The notes beneath the pieces were generated by a model. It had not been told where the DNA came from, searched no databases, and was given only the letters and a program-made list of their open reading frames with translations. A program made the position numbers and the translations under genes. From NCBI GenBank assembly GCA_001769835.1, contig MEPR01000070.1, forward strand, positions 66,353 to 107,431: DNA of 41,079 bases. The letters run 5' to 3'. The DNA comes from Bdellovibrionales bacterium GWB1_55_8. Lineage in GTDB: Bacteria > Bdellovibrionota > UBA1018. The number at the start of each line of letters is the position of its first letter. Within the stretch, counting starts at the first letter, position 1. This document shows positions 18,780 to 28,713 of this stretch, piece after piece.

Positions 18780-20156
18780 TCAGCACGGGGTCATCGCGTT
18801 TTTTCGAGCATAAAACCACCAGGTAATGAGTACGCAAAACAGATAATAGCCGAGAAAACCGATGAAAGCGCCTTGTGCTCCACCTGTTAGGCTCAGCGAA
18901 TAACCGAAGCTTTTCGGAACGATGAAAGCGCCGTACGCCGCCAGTGCTGAAATAAAGCCCAGAACCGCGGCGGATTGCTTTGGATTTTGAAAGATCACCG
19001 GAACCATCCGGTAAGTTGAGCCGTTTCCGATTCCCGCTGTGAAAAAGAGCAGAATGAACATTCCCAAAAAGCCCCCAAAACCATAGGGGGCATTTTTCAG
19101 AGTAATGAAATAGAGGACTCCGGCGACAGCGCCGGACATAGCGAGGAAGCTCAGCAGAGTAACCCGGGCACCCCCCATACGGTCCGCTAGCCAGCCACCG
19201 ATCGGGCGAGCCAGCGCCCCAACCAAAGGCCCGATAAACGCGTACTGCAAGGGGTTAAGCTCCGGAAATTCAGTTTTGATCAGCAGGGGCAATGCCGCGG
19301 AATATCCGATGAATGAACCGAAGCTCCCGGTATAAAGACAGCCCGTGAGCCAGTTGTGTTTGCATTTGAAAATACCCATTTGGTCCCGAAAAGAGCCCTT
19401 GGCCACTGCAAGGTTGTGCATTCCAAACCAGGCCGCGATCGTCACGAGAAGGATGAACGGTACCCATATCCATGCGGCGTTCTGAAGCCAGACCTGCTGG
19501 GTGATGCCGTCTTTTACCAATGATTGAGACGTTTTTCCGAAAGGACCAAAACAGAGCGCCACCCATGGACTCGTGATGACGATCGGTACGACGAATTGAA
19601 CAGCGCTGACGCCTAGATTGCCAAGCCCGCCATTCAATCCAAGCGCGAACCCCTTTTTCGCCTTGGGAAAAAAGAAACTGATGTTCGACATGCTCGAAGC
19701 GAAGTTCCCGCCGCCGAACCCGCTCAGGAGGGCCAATACAAGGAAAATGCTGTAAGGGGTGCCAGGATTCTGGATCGCCAGCGCCATCCCGACGGCCGGC
19801 ACAAGAAGTGATGCCGTCGTCAGGACTGTCCAGTTGCGGCCGCCGAAAACCGGAATCATGAACGAGTAAAATATACGAAGTGTCGCACCCGATAACCCTG
19901 GAAGTGCGACAAGCCAAAATAGTTCCTCGGTGCTGAAAGGAAAGCCGATGTTAGGAAGCTGAACAACCACTGTGCTCCATGCCATCCAGACCACAAAGGC
20001 AAGAAGGAGCGCCGCAATCGAGATCGTGAGATTCTGATAAGCGATTTTTCTCCCCGTTGCGTTCCAGAAGTGTTCGTTCTCAGGCTCCCAGACCTGAATC
20101 CAGCCGTTATTCTCGAGTTTCGTTGATCCTGCTGAAAGAGTCGGGTCAGCCGTCAT
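18780..20156 (-). CDS. narK: Nitrate/nitrite transporter (NarK-type MFS)
   Basis: Multi-TM MFS protein; GFGGGNFASSMSNISFFFPKAKKGFALGLNGGLGNLGVS is the characteristic nitrate signature region. Confidence 0.9.
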   Translation of the reverse strand: MTADPTLSAGSTKLENNGWIQVWEPENEHFWNATGRKIAYQNLTISIAALLLAFVVWMAWSTVVVQLPNIGFPFSTEELFWLVALPGLSGATLRIFYSFMIPVFGGRNWTVLTTASLLVPAVGMALAIQNPGTPYSIFLVLALLSGFGGGNFASSMSNISFFFPKAKKGFALGLNGGLGNLGVSAVQFVVPIVITSPWVALCFGPFGKTSQSLVKDGITQQVWLQNAAWIWVPFILLVTIAAWFGMHNLAVAKGSFRDQMGIFKCKHNWLTGCLYTGSFGSFIGYSAALPLLIKTEFPELNPLQYAFIGPLVGALARPIGGWLADRMGGARVTLLSFLAMSGAVAGVLYFITLKNAPYGFGGFLGMFILLFFTAGIGNGSTYRMVPVIFQNPKQSAAVLGFISALAAYGAFIVPKSFGYSLSLTGGAQGAFIGFLGYYLFCVLITWWFYARKNAMTPC

Positions 20157-20412
20157 CTTGATTTCCCTCTTTTTTTGACGCTATTTTTCGGGTTGCGAGT
20201 TCCCCGGTTTCCCCGGTAACGACCAGCGCTGCCCCGCTCACAAAACAGATCATCGATACGATGAAGGTAAATAGGGAAATACGGTGGTTCCCGGCATGAT
20301 GCGACTCGATCGTCGTTGCCAGCAGCCAGTATTGAAACGCGCAGAGTGCCGCAACAATCACCAGCCGGGCGGTCGCAGCCGCGGCGGACCCGGATGCTGT
20401 CAGGCGCTTCAT
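20146..20412 (-). CDS. Small two-TM membrane protein in the nitrate reductase operon (possibly DUF6755-like)
   Basis: 88 aa, two hydrophobic segments (LVIVAALCAFQYWLLATTIE; FTFIVSMICFVSGAALVV); overlaps neighbours. Confidence 0.6.
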   Translation of the reverse strand: MKRLTASGSAAAATARLVIVAALCAFQYWLLATTIESHHAGNHRISLFTFIVSMICFVSGAALVVTGETGELATRKIASKKEGNQDDG

Positions 20413-20942
20413 GACTTTCCTCCGAAATCGGCGAGTCCGGTCGCAAATACACGGTCGTTCTCGATATCCAGGAGAACCATTCGCAAAGGCCTGAGTTCTC
20501 TTGGGGGGCCTGCGACCCCCTGACCGTTGTTGATGTCGAATTTGCCATTATGACAATGGCAGCTGATCTGCTCGCCCCGGCCGTCGGCCGATCGTTCGTA
20601 CGAAACCGGACAGGCGAGGTGAGGGCATTTCTGATGGAATGCCACGAACTCGCCGCTTTCCCGCCGAATCAGAATTGATGGTGTCTTTGCGTCCGGATAT
20701 TGAAATACCGTCCACGAGCCGGGTTCAAGATCAGTGACTTTGCACACCTCGAGTTTGTCGAAAGTTCCTTCCACCGGGCGCAAGGACTTCAGCCAGATCG
20801 AGGCATTCCCCAGCGCCAGGCCTCCACTCACGAGAGTGAGGAAGCGAATAAAGTCCCGCCGGCAGATCTGCTCGTCGGCATCCTTCCCGATCGGGAAATC
20901 CTCGCGCCATTTTTCGTGGACGCAGCCTGATTCGTCGCTCAT
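20409..20942 (-). CDS. Rieske [2Fe-2S] protein
   Basis: Rieske motifs CPHLACPV...[12 protein letters not shown]-terminal membrane/targeting segment. Confidence 0.9.
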   Translation of the reverse strand: MSDESGCVHEKWREDFPIGKDADEQICRRDFIRFLTLVSGGLALGNASIWLKSLRPVEGTFDKLEVCKVTDLEPGSWTVFQYPDAKTPSILIRRESGEFVAFHQKCPHLACPVSYERSADGRGEQISCHCHNGKFDINNGQGVAGPPRELRPLRMVLLDIENDRVFATGLADFGGKS

Positions 20943-21565
20943 AAAAACTCCCTCCCGCTATCGCGTTCAGAATCCAGGATACTGCCGGCTCCTGTTTGAC
21001 CAAACTCCGGCGAGTCTACGACCATTTCGTCCACATCGTGCGGAACCATCACGTAAACGCGCGTCTCGACTTTCTGTTTTCCGAAACGCCAGCGGTTCAC
21101 TGGCTTGCTGTTCGGACGAAGCTGCTGGATTTCCTCGTGGGTTCCATAAAAGAGAGCGCCGGTCGGACAGACGGTCGCACACATGGGTTTTTTACCAACG
21201 CTTGTGCGATCAAAGCACATGTCGCACTTCTGCATGAGCTGGATATCATCCTTCACGATCGGCACGCCAAAAGGACAAGATAGTTCGCAATTTCTGCAGG
21301 CGATGCAGCGCGGTTTCAGGCTGCTATGCACGATTCCGTTTTCGTCCTTCTTGATGGCATCGGCCGGACATGAATTTGCGCACGTCGGGTTCTTGCAATG
21401 CATGCAGACCATCGGCACGGTCTGGGGACTTCGCGCCGGATCTACCTGCTCAACCTGGATCATCGGAGTCCCACGATGCGTGTCGCACTCGGCGCAGGCG
21501 GCCATGCAGGCCTTGCAGCCGATGCATCTCTGAAAATCGATGAAGAAGTCTTTGAAGGGATTCAC
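20939..21565 (-). CDS. Four-cluster [4Fe-4S] ferredoxin (NarH/DmsB/NrfC-type electron transfer subunit)
   Basis: Four Cys clusters: [47 protein letters not shown]...CATVCP; likely GTG start at 21565 overlapping the upstream TGA. Confidence 0.9.
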   Translation of the reverse strand: MNPFKDFFIDFQRCIGCKACMAACAECDTHRGTPMIQVEQVDPARSPQTVPMVCMHCKNPTCANSCPADAIKKDENGIVHSSLKPRCIACRNCELSCPFGVPIVKDDIQLMQKCDMCFDRTSVGKKPMCATVCPTGALFYGTHEEIQQLRPNSKPVNRWRFGKQKVETRVYVMVPHDVDEMVVDSPEFGQTGAGSILDSERDSGREFL

Positions 21566-23796
21566 GTGCGGGGCGCCTCCAGCTTCAAGTTCGCGTAATC
21601 GCTTCTCAGTTTTGTGGCTTCTTCGCGAGTGGCCGGCCGAATGCGGCATGCTGCAACCTTGAATTCCGGCATTTTGCTGATGGGGTCGAGCGCGTGAACG
21701 GTCAGTTGATTCACCGCCAGCCGTTCAGGCCAATGATAGGGTACGAAGACCGTGTCCTCGCGAATGGCTTCGGTCACCTGAATGGGTACGGTGAGCTGGC
21801 CTCTGCGCGTTTCCAAAGTGACGAGCTGGCCGGCGCTCACCTGAAGCTTTTTCGCGAGCGCCGGGTGCATTTCGCAAACGGGTCCCGGACACTGGTCCAC
21901 GAGGAATTTGATCCTGCGGGTCTGCGTTCCGCTCAGGTAATGGAAAACGGAGCGCCCTGAGGTGAGGTAAATCGGATATTCCGTATCCGGAGTTTCGTAG
22001 CTCAGCCGGTAGGGCGTCGGATGCAGATGGAACTTTCCATCGGGATGATAACTTTTCTGATCCTCAAACAGCCTCGGCGTTCCCGGGTGTCCGATCTCGG
22101 GACAAGGCCAGAATACGCCTTTCTCCTTTTCGATCCGCTCCCACGTGATGCCTGCATAATCGGCCGTGCCGCCTTTGCTCGCAACGCGCAGTTCATTGAA
22201 GATGGCTTCGTTGTCTGGGTAGGTGAAAAATGACTCCTTGCCGAGGCGTCGGGCCAGCTCAAGCAGGATACGGGTGTCAGTCCAGGCGTTTTCAGGAGGC
22301 GTAACAGCCGCGCGAATCCGAACCACGCGAGCTTCCGCGCTGGTCGTCGTCCCTTCCTCTTCTTCCTGAAGGGATCCCGGCAGAACCACATCCGCATAAC
22401 GGGCGGTTTCGCTCATGAAGAAATCAATCACGCAGAAGAAGTCGAGCTTCTCGAGCGCCTCACGTGCGAAATTCGTATCAGGATGGCTCACCATGGGATT
22501 GCAACAGATGTTGATCATTCCCTTGATTTCACCTGCATGCATCGCTTCGTAGAGCTCGACCGCGCTCTTTCCCTTTCTGGGGAGTTCGGTATCCGTGATT
22601 CCCCAGACCTTGCAGATGTGTTCCCGATGAACGGGGTTTTCGATGTCTCGGTTTCCTGGAAGTTGGTCACATTTATGACCGTGTTCACGGCCGCCCTGCC
22701 CATTTCCCTGGCCCGTGATCGTTCCATATCCGCAGCCCTCGCGGCCGATTCTCCCGGTCGCAAGCACCAGATTGATATTACTGAGAACGTTATCGACGCC
22801 TTTTGTGTGCTGTTCGATGCCGCGCGCATGAAGCAGGAAGCTGGTCTTTGTGTTACCCCAAAGCTCCGCGACCTTTCTGATCAGATCGGAGTTCACACCA
22901 CAGATCTCTCCGGCCCATTCCGGCGTGCAGGTTTCCACTGAACGGGCCAGCTCGCTCCAGCCGCCGCACCGCTTCTCCACGAAGTCGCGGTCAACATGTT
23001 CCTTGCGGATCAGTTCATGCAAAATCGCCTGGTTCAGCGCGCTATCGGTACCCGGGCGGATGGCAACGTGATAATCGGCAGTTCGCGCGATTGCGGTCAT
23101 CCTGGGATCGATCACCACGAGCTTTGCGCCCTGATCCCGGGCTTTCCAGATATAATGAATCAGTGTCGGGAAACATTCGCTGACGTTCGACCCCGCGATC
23201 CAGATCACCTTTGCCTTGGGAATGTCGGACCAGGTATTCGCCGCACGATCAATTCCGAAAGCCTTCTTGTTTCCGGCACCCGCGGAAACCATGCAGAAGC
23301 GTCCGTTGTAATCGAGGTTCGCGGTATTCAAAGCGATCCGGGCGAATTTTCCGACCAGGTAACTCTTCTCGTTTGTCAGCGAGACGCCGCTCATCATGGA
23401 AAACGCGTTTTTTCCGCTTTGAGCCTGGATCCCACGGATCTTCGAAACGATGAGATCCAGCGCCTCATCCCAGCTCGCCTTGCGAAAGCCCTTTCCCGTT
23501 CGAATGAGCGGATCGGTCAGGCGGTCCGAATGGTGAGTCTGCATGTAACGCTTCACGCCCTTCGGGCAAAGCCGCCCTTCATTGAAGGGGAAATCTTCCC
23601 AGGGCTCAAATCCCACCACCTTGTTTGCTGCTACAGCGAGTTTTATCCCGCACTGCATTCCGCAGAAACAGCAGTGGGTTTTGACGAGCTTCTCGGGTGC
23701 CGGTTTGGCGTCCCAGCCCGTGGCCGGTGAGTCGGAAATATGCGGGCCGTATTTCTGAATGTATTCTTCGGGCGTCATCGTGAGGCGGGCCATCAT
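21562..23796 (-). CDS. Molybdopterin oxidoreductase, Nas/Nap-type nitrate reductase catalytic subunit
   Basis: N-terminal [12 protein letters not shown]...EGRLCPKG [4Fe-4S] site; [13 protein letters not shown] (probable Mo-ligand Cys); [25 protein letters not shown]. Start set at ATG following GGAG. Confidence 0.9.
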   Translation of the reverse strand: MMARLTMTPEEYIQKYGPHISDSPATGWDAKPAPEKLVKTHCCFCGMQCGIKLAVAANKVVGFEPWEDFPFNEGRLCPKGVKRYMQTHHSDRLTDPLIRTGKGFRKASWDEALDLIVSKIRGIQAQSGKNAFSMMSGVSLTNEKSYLVGKFARIALNTANLDYNGRFCMVSAGAGNKKAFGIDRAANTWSDIPKAKVIWIAGSNVSECFPTLIHYIWKARDQGAKLVVIDPRMTAIARTADYHVAIRPGTDSALNQAILHELIRKEHVDRDFVEKRCGGWSELARSVETCTPEWAGEICGVNSDLIRKVAELWGNTKTSFLLHARGIEQHTKGVDNVLSNINLVLATGRIGREGCGYGTITGQGNGQGGREHGHKCDQLPGNRDIENPVHREHICKVWGITDTELPRKGKSAVELYEAMHAGEIKGMINICCNPMVSHPDTNFAREALEKLDFFCVIDFFMSETARYADVVLPGSLQEEEEGTTTSAEARVVRIRAAVTPPENAWTDTRILLELARRLGKESFFTYPDNEAIFNELRVASKGGTADYAGITWERIEKEKGVFWPCPEIGHPGTPRLFEDQKSYHPDGKFHLHPTPYRLSYETPDTEYPIYLTSGRSVFHYLSGTQTRRIKFLVDQCPGPVCEMHPALAKKLQVSAGQLVTLETRRGQLTVPIQVTEAIREDTVFVPYHWPERLAVNQLTVHALDPISKMPEFKVAACRIRPATREEATKLRSDYANLKLEAPRT

Positions 23797-23803
23797 TATC
23801 TCC

Positions 23804-24862
23804 TTAGTCGAAGGCGCCCTTGCGAACGCGGGAGTGAGCAGCACCGATCAGGAGTCTTCGCCCCTTCGGCGAAATCTCATTCCAATGGCAGCGGCCAGGC
23901 TGATCAGGCGAATAGTCGAAGCGGAGTTCAGAAAGAACCCCCTTGAGATCCTCGGTCTGCATCTTCGGCGCGAAGGGCTGGTGCGTGACCGGACACACGG
24001 CCTGTTCTTTTGCGGCGTTGAGAGCCTTGTAAAGGGCGACTCCGATGGAAGCGGGACGCTGAAAAATATGAAAGAGCTTCCCGAAAGGCATGTACAGCAG
24101 TGTCCCGATCACCGTGATTGCATGAAATTGGGCGAGAACGCTGTAAAAGTAACCGTCCAGAAATTCGTAGCTCACCCAGAGAAGCAGACCGCTGAACGCG
24201 ATGGCAAATAGCAATATGAGCGGCATGAGATCCTGGGTAAACCGTTGAATCGCGATTTCCCCGTGATCGGTCATGCGTCTGAAGAGCGCGATTGCAACGC
24301 CCGGGATCACGAGAAAAGAGCTGATGATCAGGGCGTGGAAAATGGCCCAGGAAAAGACTCCTTGAAGTGGAATCTCCTGCACCTTCATGCCGAAAAACAC
24401 GACTTCATAGGTTGGGTCAGGCCCGAGCGCACCCTGCTCAAAGTGCAACCATCCGAACACGAGAGGGAAGGTGACTGCGGCCGCAAGTGCGCACCCGCTC
24501 AGGATCAGCATGTGAGCGATATAACGAACCGTTCCTCGGCGCAGGATGAAGTTCTGCAGGACAAGCCTGGAGACAATAGCGCGCGAGAGGAGGACGAGAG
24601 CCGTGGATTTTCCCTGCCAGAGGAGTTCCCAACCGCGGCGCCAGTATTTTCGGGTCGGAGGCTTGGTAAGCCAGACGGAATATCGATAGATGATGCCGAA
24701 AACCGCGAATAGAGAGGCAAAGGCGTATCCGGCCAGCGCCCAGTCAAAGTCCTGAAGGTTCCTGCTTCCGACCACGATGAGCAAAGCGAGTAGGGCAGTC
24801 CCGATTGCGCCGTTCCGTACGGCGCCCCAATGCAATGCTCTGAGCCAAAAGTTTGCCAGCAT
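23804..24862 (-). CDS. NarI-like membrane cytochrome b subunit
   Basis: 352 aa, multiple TM with TM-located His (RYIAHMLI, IFHALIISS, QFHAITVIG, KLFHIF); first gene of the nitrate reductase operon. Confidence 0.65.
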   Translation of the reverse strand: MLANFWLRALHWGAVRNGAIGTALLALLIVVGSRNLQDFDWALAGYAFASLFAVFGIIYRYSVWLTKPPTRKYWRRGWELLWQGKSTALVLLSRAIVSRLVLQNFILRRGTVRYIAHMLILSGCALAAAVTFPLVFGWLHFEQGALGPDPTYEVVFFGMKVQEIPLQGVFSWAIFHALIISSFLVIPGVAIALFRRMTDHGEIAIQRFTQDLMPLILLFAIAFSGLLLWVSYEFLDGYFYSVLAQFHAITVIGTLLYMPFGKLFHIFQRPASIGVALYKALNAAKEQAVCPVTHQPFAPKMQTEDLKGVLSELRFDYSPDQPGRCHWNEISPKGRRLLIGAAHSRVRKGAFD

Positions 24863-24908
24863 AGGGTTCCTTCAGTTTTACCATTGAATCATGGCTAATC
24901 GCATGTGG

Positions 24909-24933
24909 ATATCCTTTTTATGAAATAGGATAT
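24909..24933. promoter_or_regulatory. Inverted repeat upstream of the nitrate reductase operon
   Basis: ATATCC-N13-GGATAT. Confidence 0.35.
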
Positions 24934-24971
24934 TTGGCGGTCGCTGTCAATTCAGATCCCGAGCTGGACCT

Positions 24972-26345
24972 TTACCTCGCCGGTCGCGAGACTGACTGCG
25001 GCCTTGGAGGGGCAATGGATTGTTTTTCGAGCTGTTTCGTCACTTCGTCGCTGACCCTGGGCTCACAATCCCGGGTGATAGCTAAATCCGCGGCAACACC
25101 GGCCGCCTCCACTCGCAAACCGTTGATCACATCAGCTCGGTCTTTTTGAGCCAGGACGATGACATAAACGTTCTTTTTCCGGTCAATGAGCAAGGAAGTG
25201 CCGGTCGAGCCCATGTGGCCGAAAGAACCTTCGGTTTCAAAATCCTCGAAACGGTCGACGATTTCACCGATTCCTCTGGAGTTCAATCGATAGTTGTCCA
25301 GATCGAAACCCGCCCCCCGAAGCGCCGGGCGATTGCTGATGTTGCGATCGTGGTAATTCTCAAAAGTGATGTGCCTTCTCTTGGTGAGCGCGAGGTAACG
25401 TTCGTAGTCCGCTTTGTCGGGCGTGGTCATTTCCTTGATCGACTTGGATGATAGAAACTTTTTGCCTCCCGCGGTCTTTCCGTTCGCAAGCATCATCTTC
25501 GCGAATTTCTCCAGATCTCCTGTCGTGGAATAGAGTCCCGCGTTTCCGGCGCTTCCTTCGAGAGCTTTGGAGAGTGGATCGTTCGGTTTCCTGCCGAAAT
25601 GAGATTGATTCATTTTCAGCGGTTTCAGAACCTCCCTCTCCACAAATTTCTCAAAAGCTTTCGGATCCTGTTTTTTGTTCTTTTTGTTTTCAATCCTGCG
25701 AATGATTTCTGACAGAAGGAAATAGTTGGAATCGCGGTAGGTATGCGGAGGAATCGACGATGCGCTTCGTCTTGTTTCTGCCGCGATTGCCCGCGTCGCG
25801 AACCGTTGCCGTTTGATCAGGGAAAGTTTTAAAGAGCCCGCCAGATACCTGCCATCAAGTTCTTTGAGTGCCGCGCGATGCCGTAAAAGATCGTCGACCG
25901 TGATGTTCATCCCGGAAAACTCCGGCAGGTACTTTGAGATGGGATCACTCAATTTGAGTTTGCCCATTTCTTTCATCCGCATGATGGCGGTGGCCGTGGC
26001 AATGGGCTTCGTCAGCGAGGCAAGGTCGTATCTTTTGTCTTTGCCCGTCTTATAGGAGTTTTGAAAAAGCGGTTGGTCCGGACGACCGATGAGCAGGCTG
26101 GCGCGGCTGATATCATGTTTCTTTCGAATGGCGTCGTTGAAAGTCTGATTGATCCGCGTTGCCGCTGCCGCGCATCCCGACGTTGCTCGTGGGGTGAGCT
26201 GAGCCTGGGGATTGGCCACCAGTTTGGCGACAGATCCCAGGCTCGCCTCATCATAGGCGTGAGATGGCTCGGGCCGCACCAGCCATGGGCTGGCAGTCAG
26301 AGATAAAATCAAAACCAGGAAATGAACCGACTGGGTGATCTTCAC
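24972..26345 (-). CDS. Serine beta-lactamase-like hydrolase (class C / beta-lactamase family)
   Basis: Signal peptide; SxxK motif in YDLASLTKPIATATAIMRM; YRDSNYFLLSEII; VDDLLRHRAAL. Confidence 0.9.
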   Translation of the reverse strand: MKITQSVHFLVLILSLTASPWLVRPEPSHAYDEASLGSVAKLVANPQAQLTPRATSGCAAAATRINQTFNDAIRKKHDISRASLLIGRPDQPLFQNSYKTGKDKRYDLASLTKPIATATAIMRMKEMGKLKLSDPISKYLPEFSGMNITVDDLLRHRAALKELDGRYLAGSLKLSLIKRQRFATRAIAAETRRSASSIPPHTYRDSNYFLLSEIIRRIENKKNKKQDPKAFEKFVEREVLKPLKMNQSHFGRKPNDPLSKALEGSAGNAGLYSTTGDLEKFAKMMLANGKTAGGKKFLSSKSIKEMTTPDKADYERYLALTKRRHITFENYHDRNISNRPALRGAGFDLDNYRLNSRGIGEIVDRFEDFETEGSFGHMGSTGTSLLIDRKKNVYVIVLAQKDRADVINGLRVEAAGVAADLAITRDCEPRVSDEVTKQLEKQSIAPPRPQSVSRPAR

Positions 26346-26461
26346 CTTGGAACCCCGTTAGCTTGATTATAGTGCGCATCGGTGCAGGCGGCAAATGTTA
26401 CCGCAGCCGGCAAATCCGAGGGGAGTGCCTAGCAAATCAGGCGGAAAAGGCCCCTCTGGAC

Positions 26462-26480
26462 ATTACCCTTGAGGTGTAAT
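26462..26480. promoter_or_regulatory. Candidate PadR operator
   Basis: Imperfect palindrome ATTAC-N9-GTAAT ending 21 nt before the PadR ATG. Confidence 0.35.
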
Positions 26481-26501
26481 ACATTGGTCTCCGAGGCATG
26501 C

Positions 26502-26861
26502 ATGACAAAACCTGTAAACACTGAGTTATTGAAGGGAAGCTCGGTCACATTGATTCTTTCATCTTTGGATCGGCGTGACATGTATGGCTACGAGATTGCA
26601 AGGACACTCGAGGTCGCTTCGAAAGGTTCGTTCCTGATGAATGAAGGAACGCTTTATCCCATACTCCACAAATTAGAACAGGATGGGGCGGTCGCGTCGT
26701 ATTGGGAAGAACACGAGGGTCGGAGACGTAAATACTACCGCCTCACCAAATCGGGCCGGACGCTCCTGTCAACGAAACAGCGGGAGTGGCTGGATTTCAA
26801 GTCTGCGATGGATCAGGTGCTGACCTTTGAGGCGCGCTTAAATGCTTCGTGGTCTTGTTAG
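26502..26861 (+). CDS. PadR-family transcriptional regulator
   Basis: DMYGYEIARTLE...NEGTLYPILHKLEQDGAVASYWEEHEGRRRKYYRLTKSGR. Confidence 0.93.
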   Translation: MTKPVNTELLKGSSVTLILSSLDRRDMYGYEIARTLEVASKGSFLMNEGTLYPILHKLEQDGAVASYWEEHEGRRRKYYRLTKSGRTLLSTKQREWLDFKSAMDQVLTFEARLNASWSC

Positions 26862-26869
26862 GGCACGGG

Positions 26870-28156
26870 ATGAATTCCACAATCGAGAGTTACGCTAAGG
26901 CGGCTTCACGTGGCGTTTTGTTCGGAAGCACGCGCCGAAAAGCCCGAGACGAACTTGTTACGCACGTTCTGGAGCGAGTTGAAGAACTAAAGTCCGAAGG
27001 TCTTTCTGAAGATCAAGCTGTAACACGGGCGATTTTGGAAATGGGGGATGCACGAATGGTTTCAAAACAGTTTGCGAAGTCCTATCGGCCGGCACTCATT
27101 CGGAGAATCTTGCTGGGCTTTGTGGGTGCACTTGTTCTCCTGGCTGGGCTTTCGGTTACGCTGCAGATACGGTCATCTTTTTCTAGAGCGGATGTGATCA
27201 AACAGTCAGCGAAGCAGTTTCAGCAGGATGTGATCAAGGATCTGGAGATCGTCCGCGCGGAATCGTTCTTTAATTCCTCTCCCGGGGAGCGTGATGCGGG
27301 GCCTTATCTGAACGAAATGCTCGCCGGTGACATCGAGTTGTCAAAACTCCGTTTGGATCATGCGAAACTCATGGAATATGATCATTGGGATTTCACGCGA
27401 TCCGGACCTGGCAAGGCTTTCCTGAAGTCGCACGAAATTATAAATCCTTTCGATCTCCCCGCTCCAAACATGATGACGTTTTTTGAGTACCTCACGGCGT
27501 TTTTGGAATCTCCCGGAGCTGAAAAGGATCCTCTCTTCTCTTTGCGATTCGTTCGTCACACAGCGCGACTTCTCTATTCTTCGGAGATGATAATAAGCTC
27601 AGCAATAGCCGTGGCCCTGCTCGAACAGGAGAGAAAAACCTATCAGGCATGGGTAAGCGCCGGGAAACTGCGAAACAGCGAATGGACGCCCCTGGATGAA
27701 GCAACGTTGGAGGCTGCAGCTCGCGCTTTCAGAGCATTGCCAGCATATTATTATTTAGGCTATTCGGAAAACCGCATGCCTGATCCTGAGCGCTGGTGCG
27801 GAGCAATCAACGAGGCAGCGGCTATGGCTTCTTTCACACGGCCTTTGCTGGAAGGGCAGTTTCCCCTCGAAGGCTCCTATCAACATAAGTTTGCTGAGTT
27901 CAGCCGGATTCTCGAGGCATCTCGGCCATTCTGCCGCTTGGACGTAGCTCATCGGGTATGGCGCCAGGCGAATGATGGCATCGTCCTTAACACGCGTTCA
28001 GTCATTGGTTCCGGGTCATTTTCCGGACGCCTCATTCCGTTCATGTTGAAGTACGCCCATGCAGTCCCTTATTTGCGGCGTGCGCTTGAACCGACGTTTG
28101 CAGGGATCGTCGGCATGAGCTGGATCAAGAAATATGAAAACAGGAACACTCGCTGA
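26870..28156 (+). CDS. Permease-prefix-domain membrane protein with large C-terminal domain of unknown function
   Basis: N-terminal RRKARDELVTHVLERVEELKSEGLSEDQAVTRAILEMGD prefix-domain pattern; one TM segment (ILLGFVGALVLLAGLSVTL), then about 330 aa of unknown fold. Confidence 0.65.
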   Translation: MNSTIESYAKAASRGVLFGSTRRKARDELVTHVLERVEELKSEGLSEDQAVTRAILEMGDARMVSKQFAKSYRPALIRRILLGFVGALVLLAGLSVTLQIRSSFSRADVIKQSAKQFQQDVIKDLEIVRAESFFNSSPGERDAGPYLNEMLAGDIELSKLRLDHAKLMEYDHWDFTRSGPGKAFLKSHEIINPFDLPAPNMMTFFEYLTAFLESPGAEKDPLFSLRFVRHTARLLYSSEMIISSAIAVALLEQERKTYQAWVSAGKLRNSEWTPLDEATLEAAARAFRALPAYYYLGYSENRMPDPERWCGAINEAAAMASFTRPLLEGQFPLEGSYQHKFAEFSRILEASRPFCRLDVAHRVWRQANDGIVLNTRSVIGSGSFSGRLIPFMLKYAHAVPYLRRALEPTFAGIVGMSWIKKYENRNTR

Positions 28157-28169
28157 GTTCTCAACGGTC

Positions 28170-28712
28170 TCATTCGGATTTTCCCGATCGCGATTCCAGG
28201 AATTGCTCTTTCTTTTTCGGCAGCAAGGTAGGATCGCTGGCCATATCCCTGAAGTCGAAAAAGAAGGGGAACCAGTAGTCTCCTTTAAGAATCTCTTTCG
28301 CGACCGGATACTCGAACAGGCGTTTTAAATAATCTGCGTAGCGTTCCAGGTACTGCGCACCTCTCTGAGAACCCGGTGAGTCATCGAAATCCTTGAACTC
28401 TGTCACTCGGCAGAAGTGTAAAAGTGAGAAAGTATTGTGCGTTTCGGGTGCGTTCTTGTTCTTGAATTCCAGATCAACGAAATAGCGCGAGGGTTTGTCG
28501 AAGATGCTCACGTCAAGCTGGACGCCTTCGTTCTCAAAAAGCAAATGGTAAGTGCGGATTTCAGAGGGGGTGGTCCAGCTTCGTGTCTCGATTTTCCAGT
28601 ACTGATCAGCATGAACAAAACGAAATGGCCTCAATAGAATTCGCAACGTTTCGGCGAAAGGGGCGACTTCCGGAGCAGGCGGGGTCGTTCTGTCCATTGC
28701 TGTTTTATCCAT
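28170..28712 (-). CDS. Probable immunity protein to the upstream toxin
   Basis: 180 aa, no signal peptide; ATG 1 nt after the toxin stop codon; position and size suit a cognate immunity protein. Confidence 0.5.
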   Translation of the reverse strand: MDKTAMDRTTPPAPEVAPFAETLRILLRPFRFVHADQYWKIETRSWTTPSEIRTYHLLFENEGVQLDVSIFDKPSRYFVDLEFKNKNAPETHNTFSLLHFCRVTEFKDFDDSPGSQRGAQYLERYADYLKRLFEYPVAKEILKGDYWFPFFFDFRDMASDPTLLPKKKEQFLESRSGKSE

Positions 28713-28713
28713 T

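Noticed and set aside
22996-23730. 244-aa + strand ORF
   Set aside because: Antisense to the molybdoenzyme gene with conserved motifs; no own domain signature.
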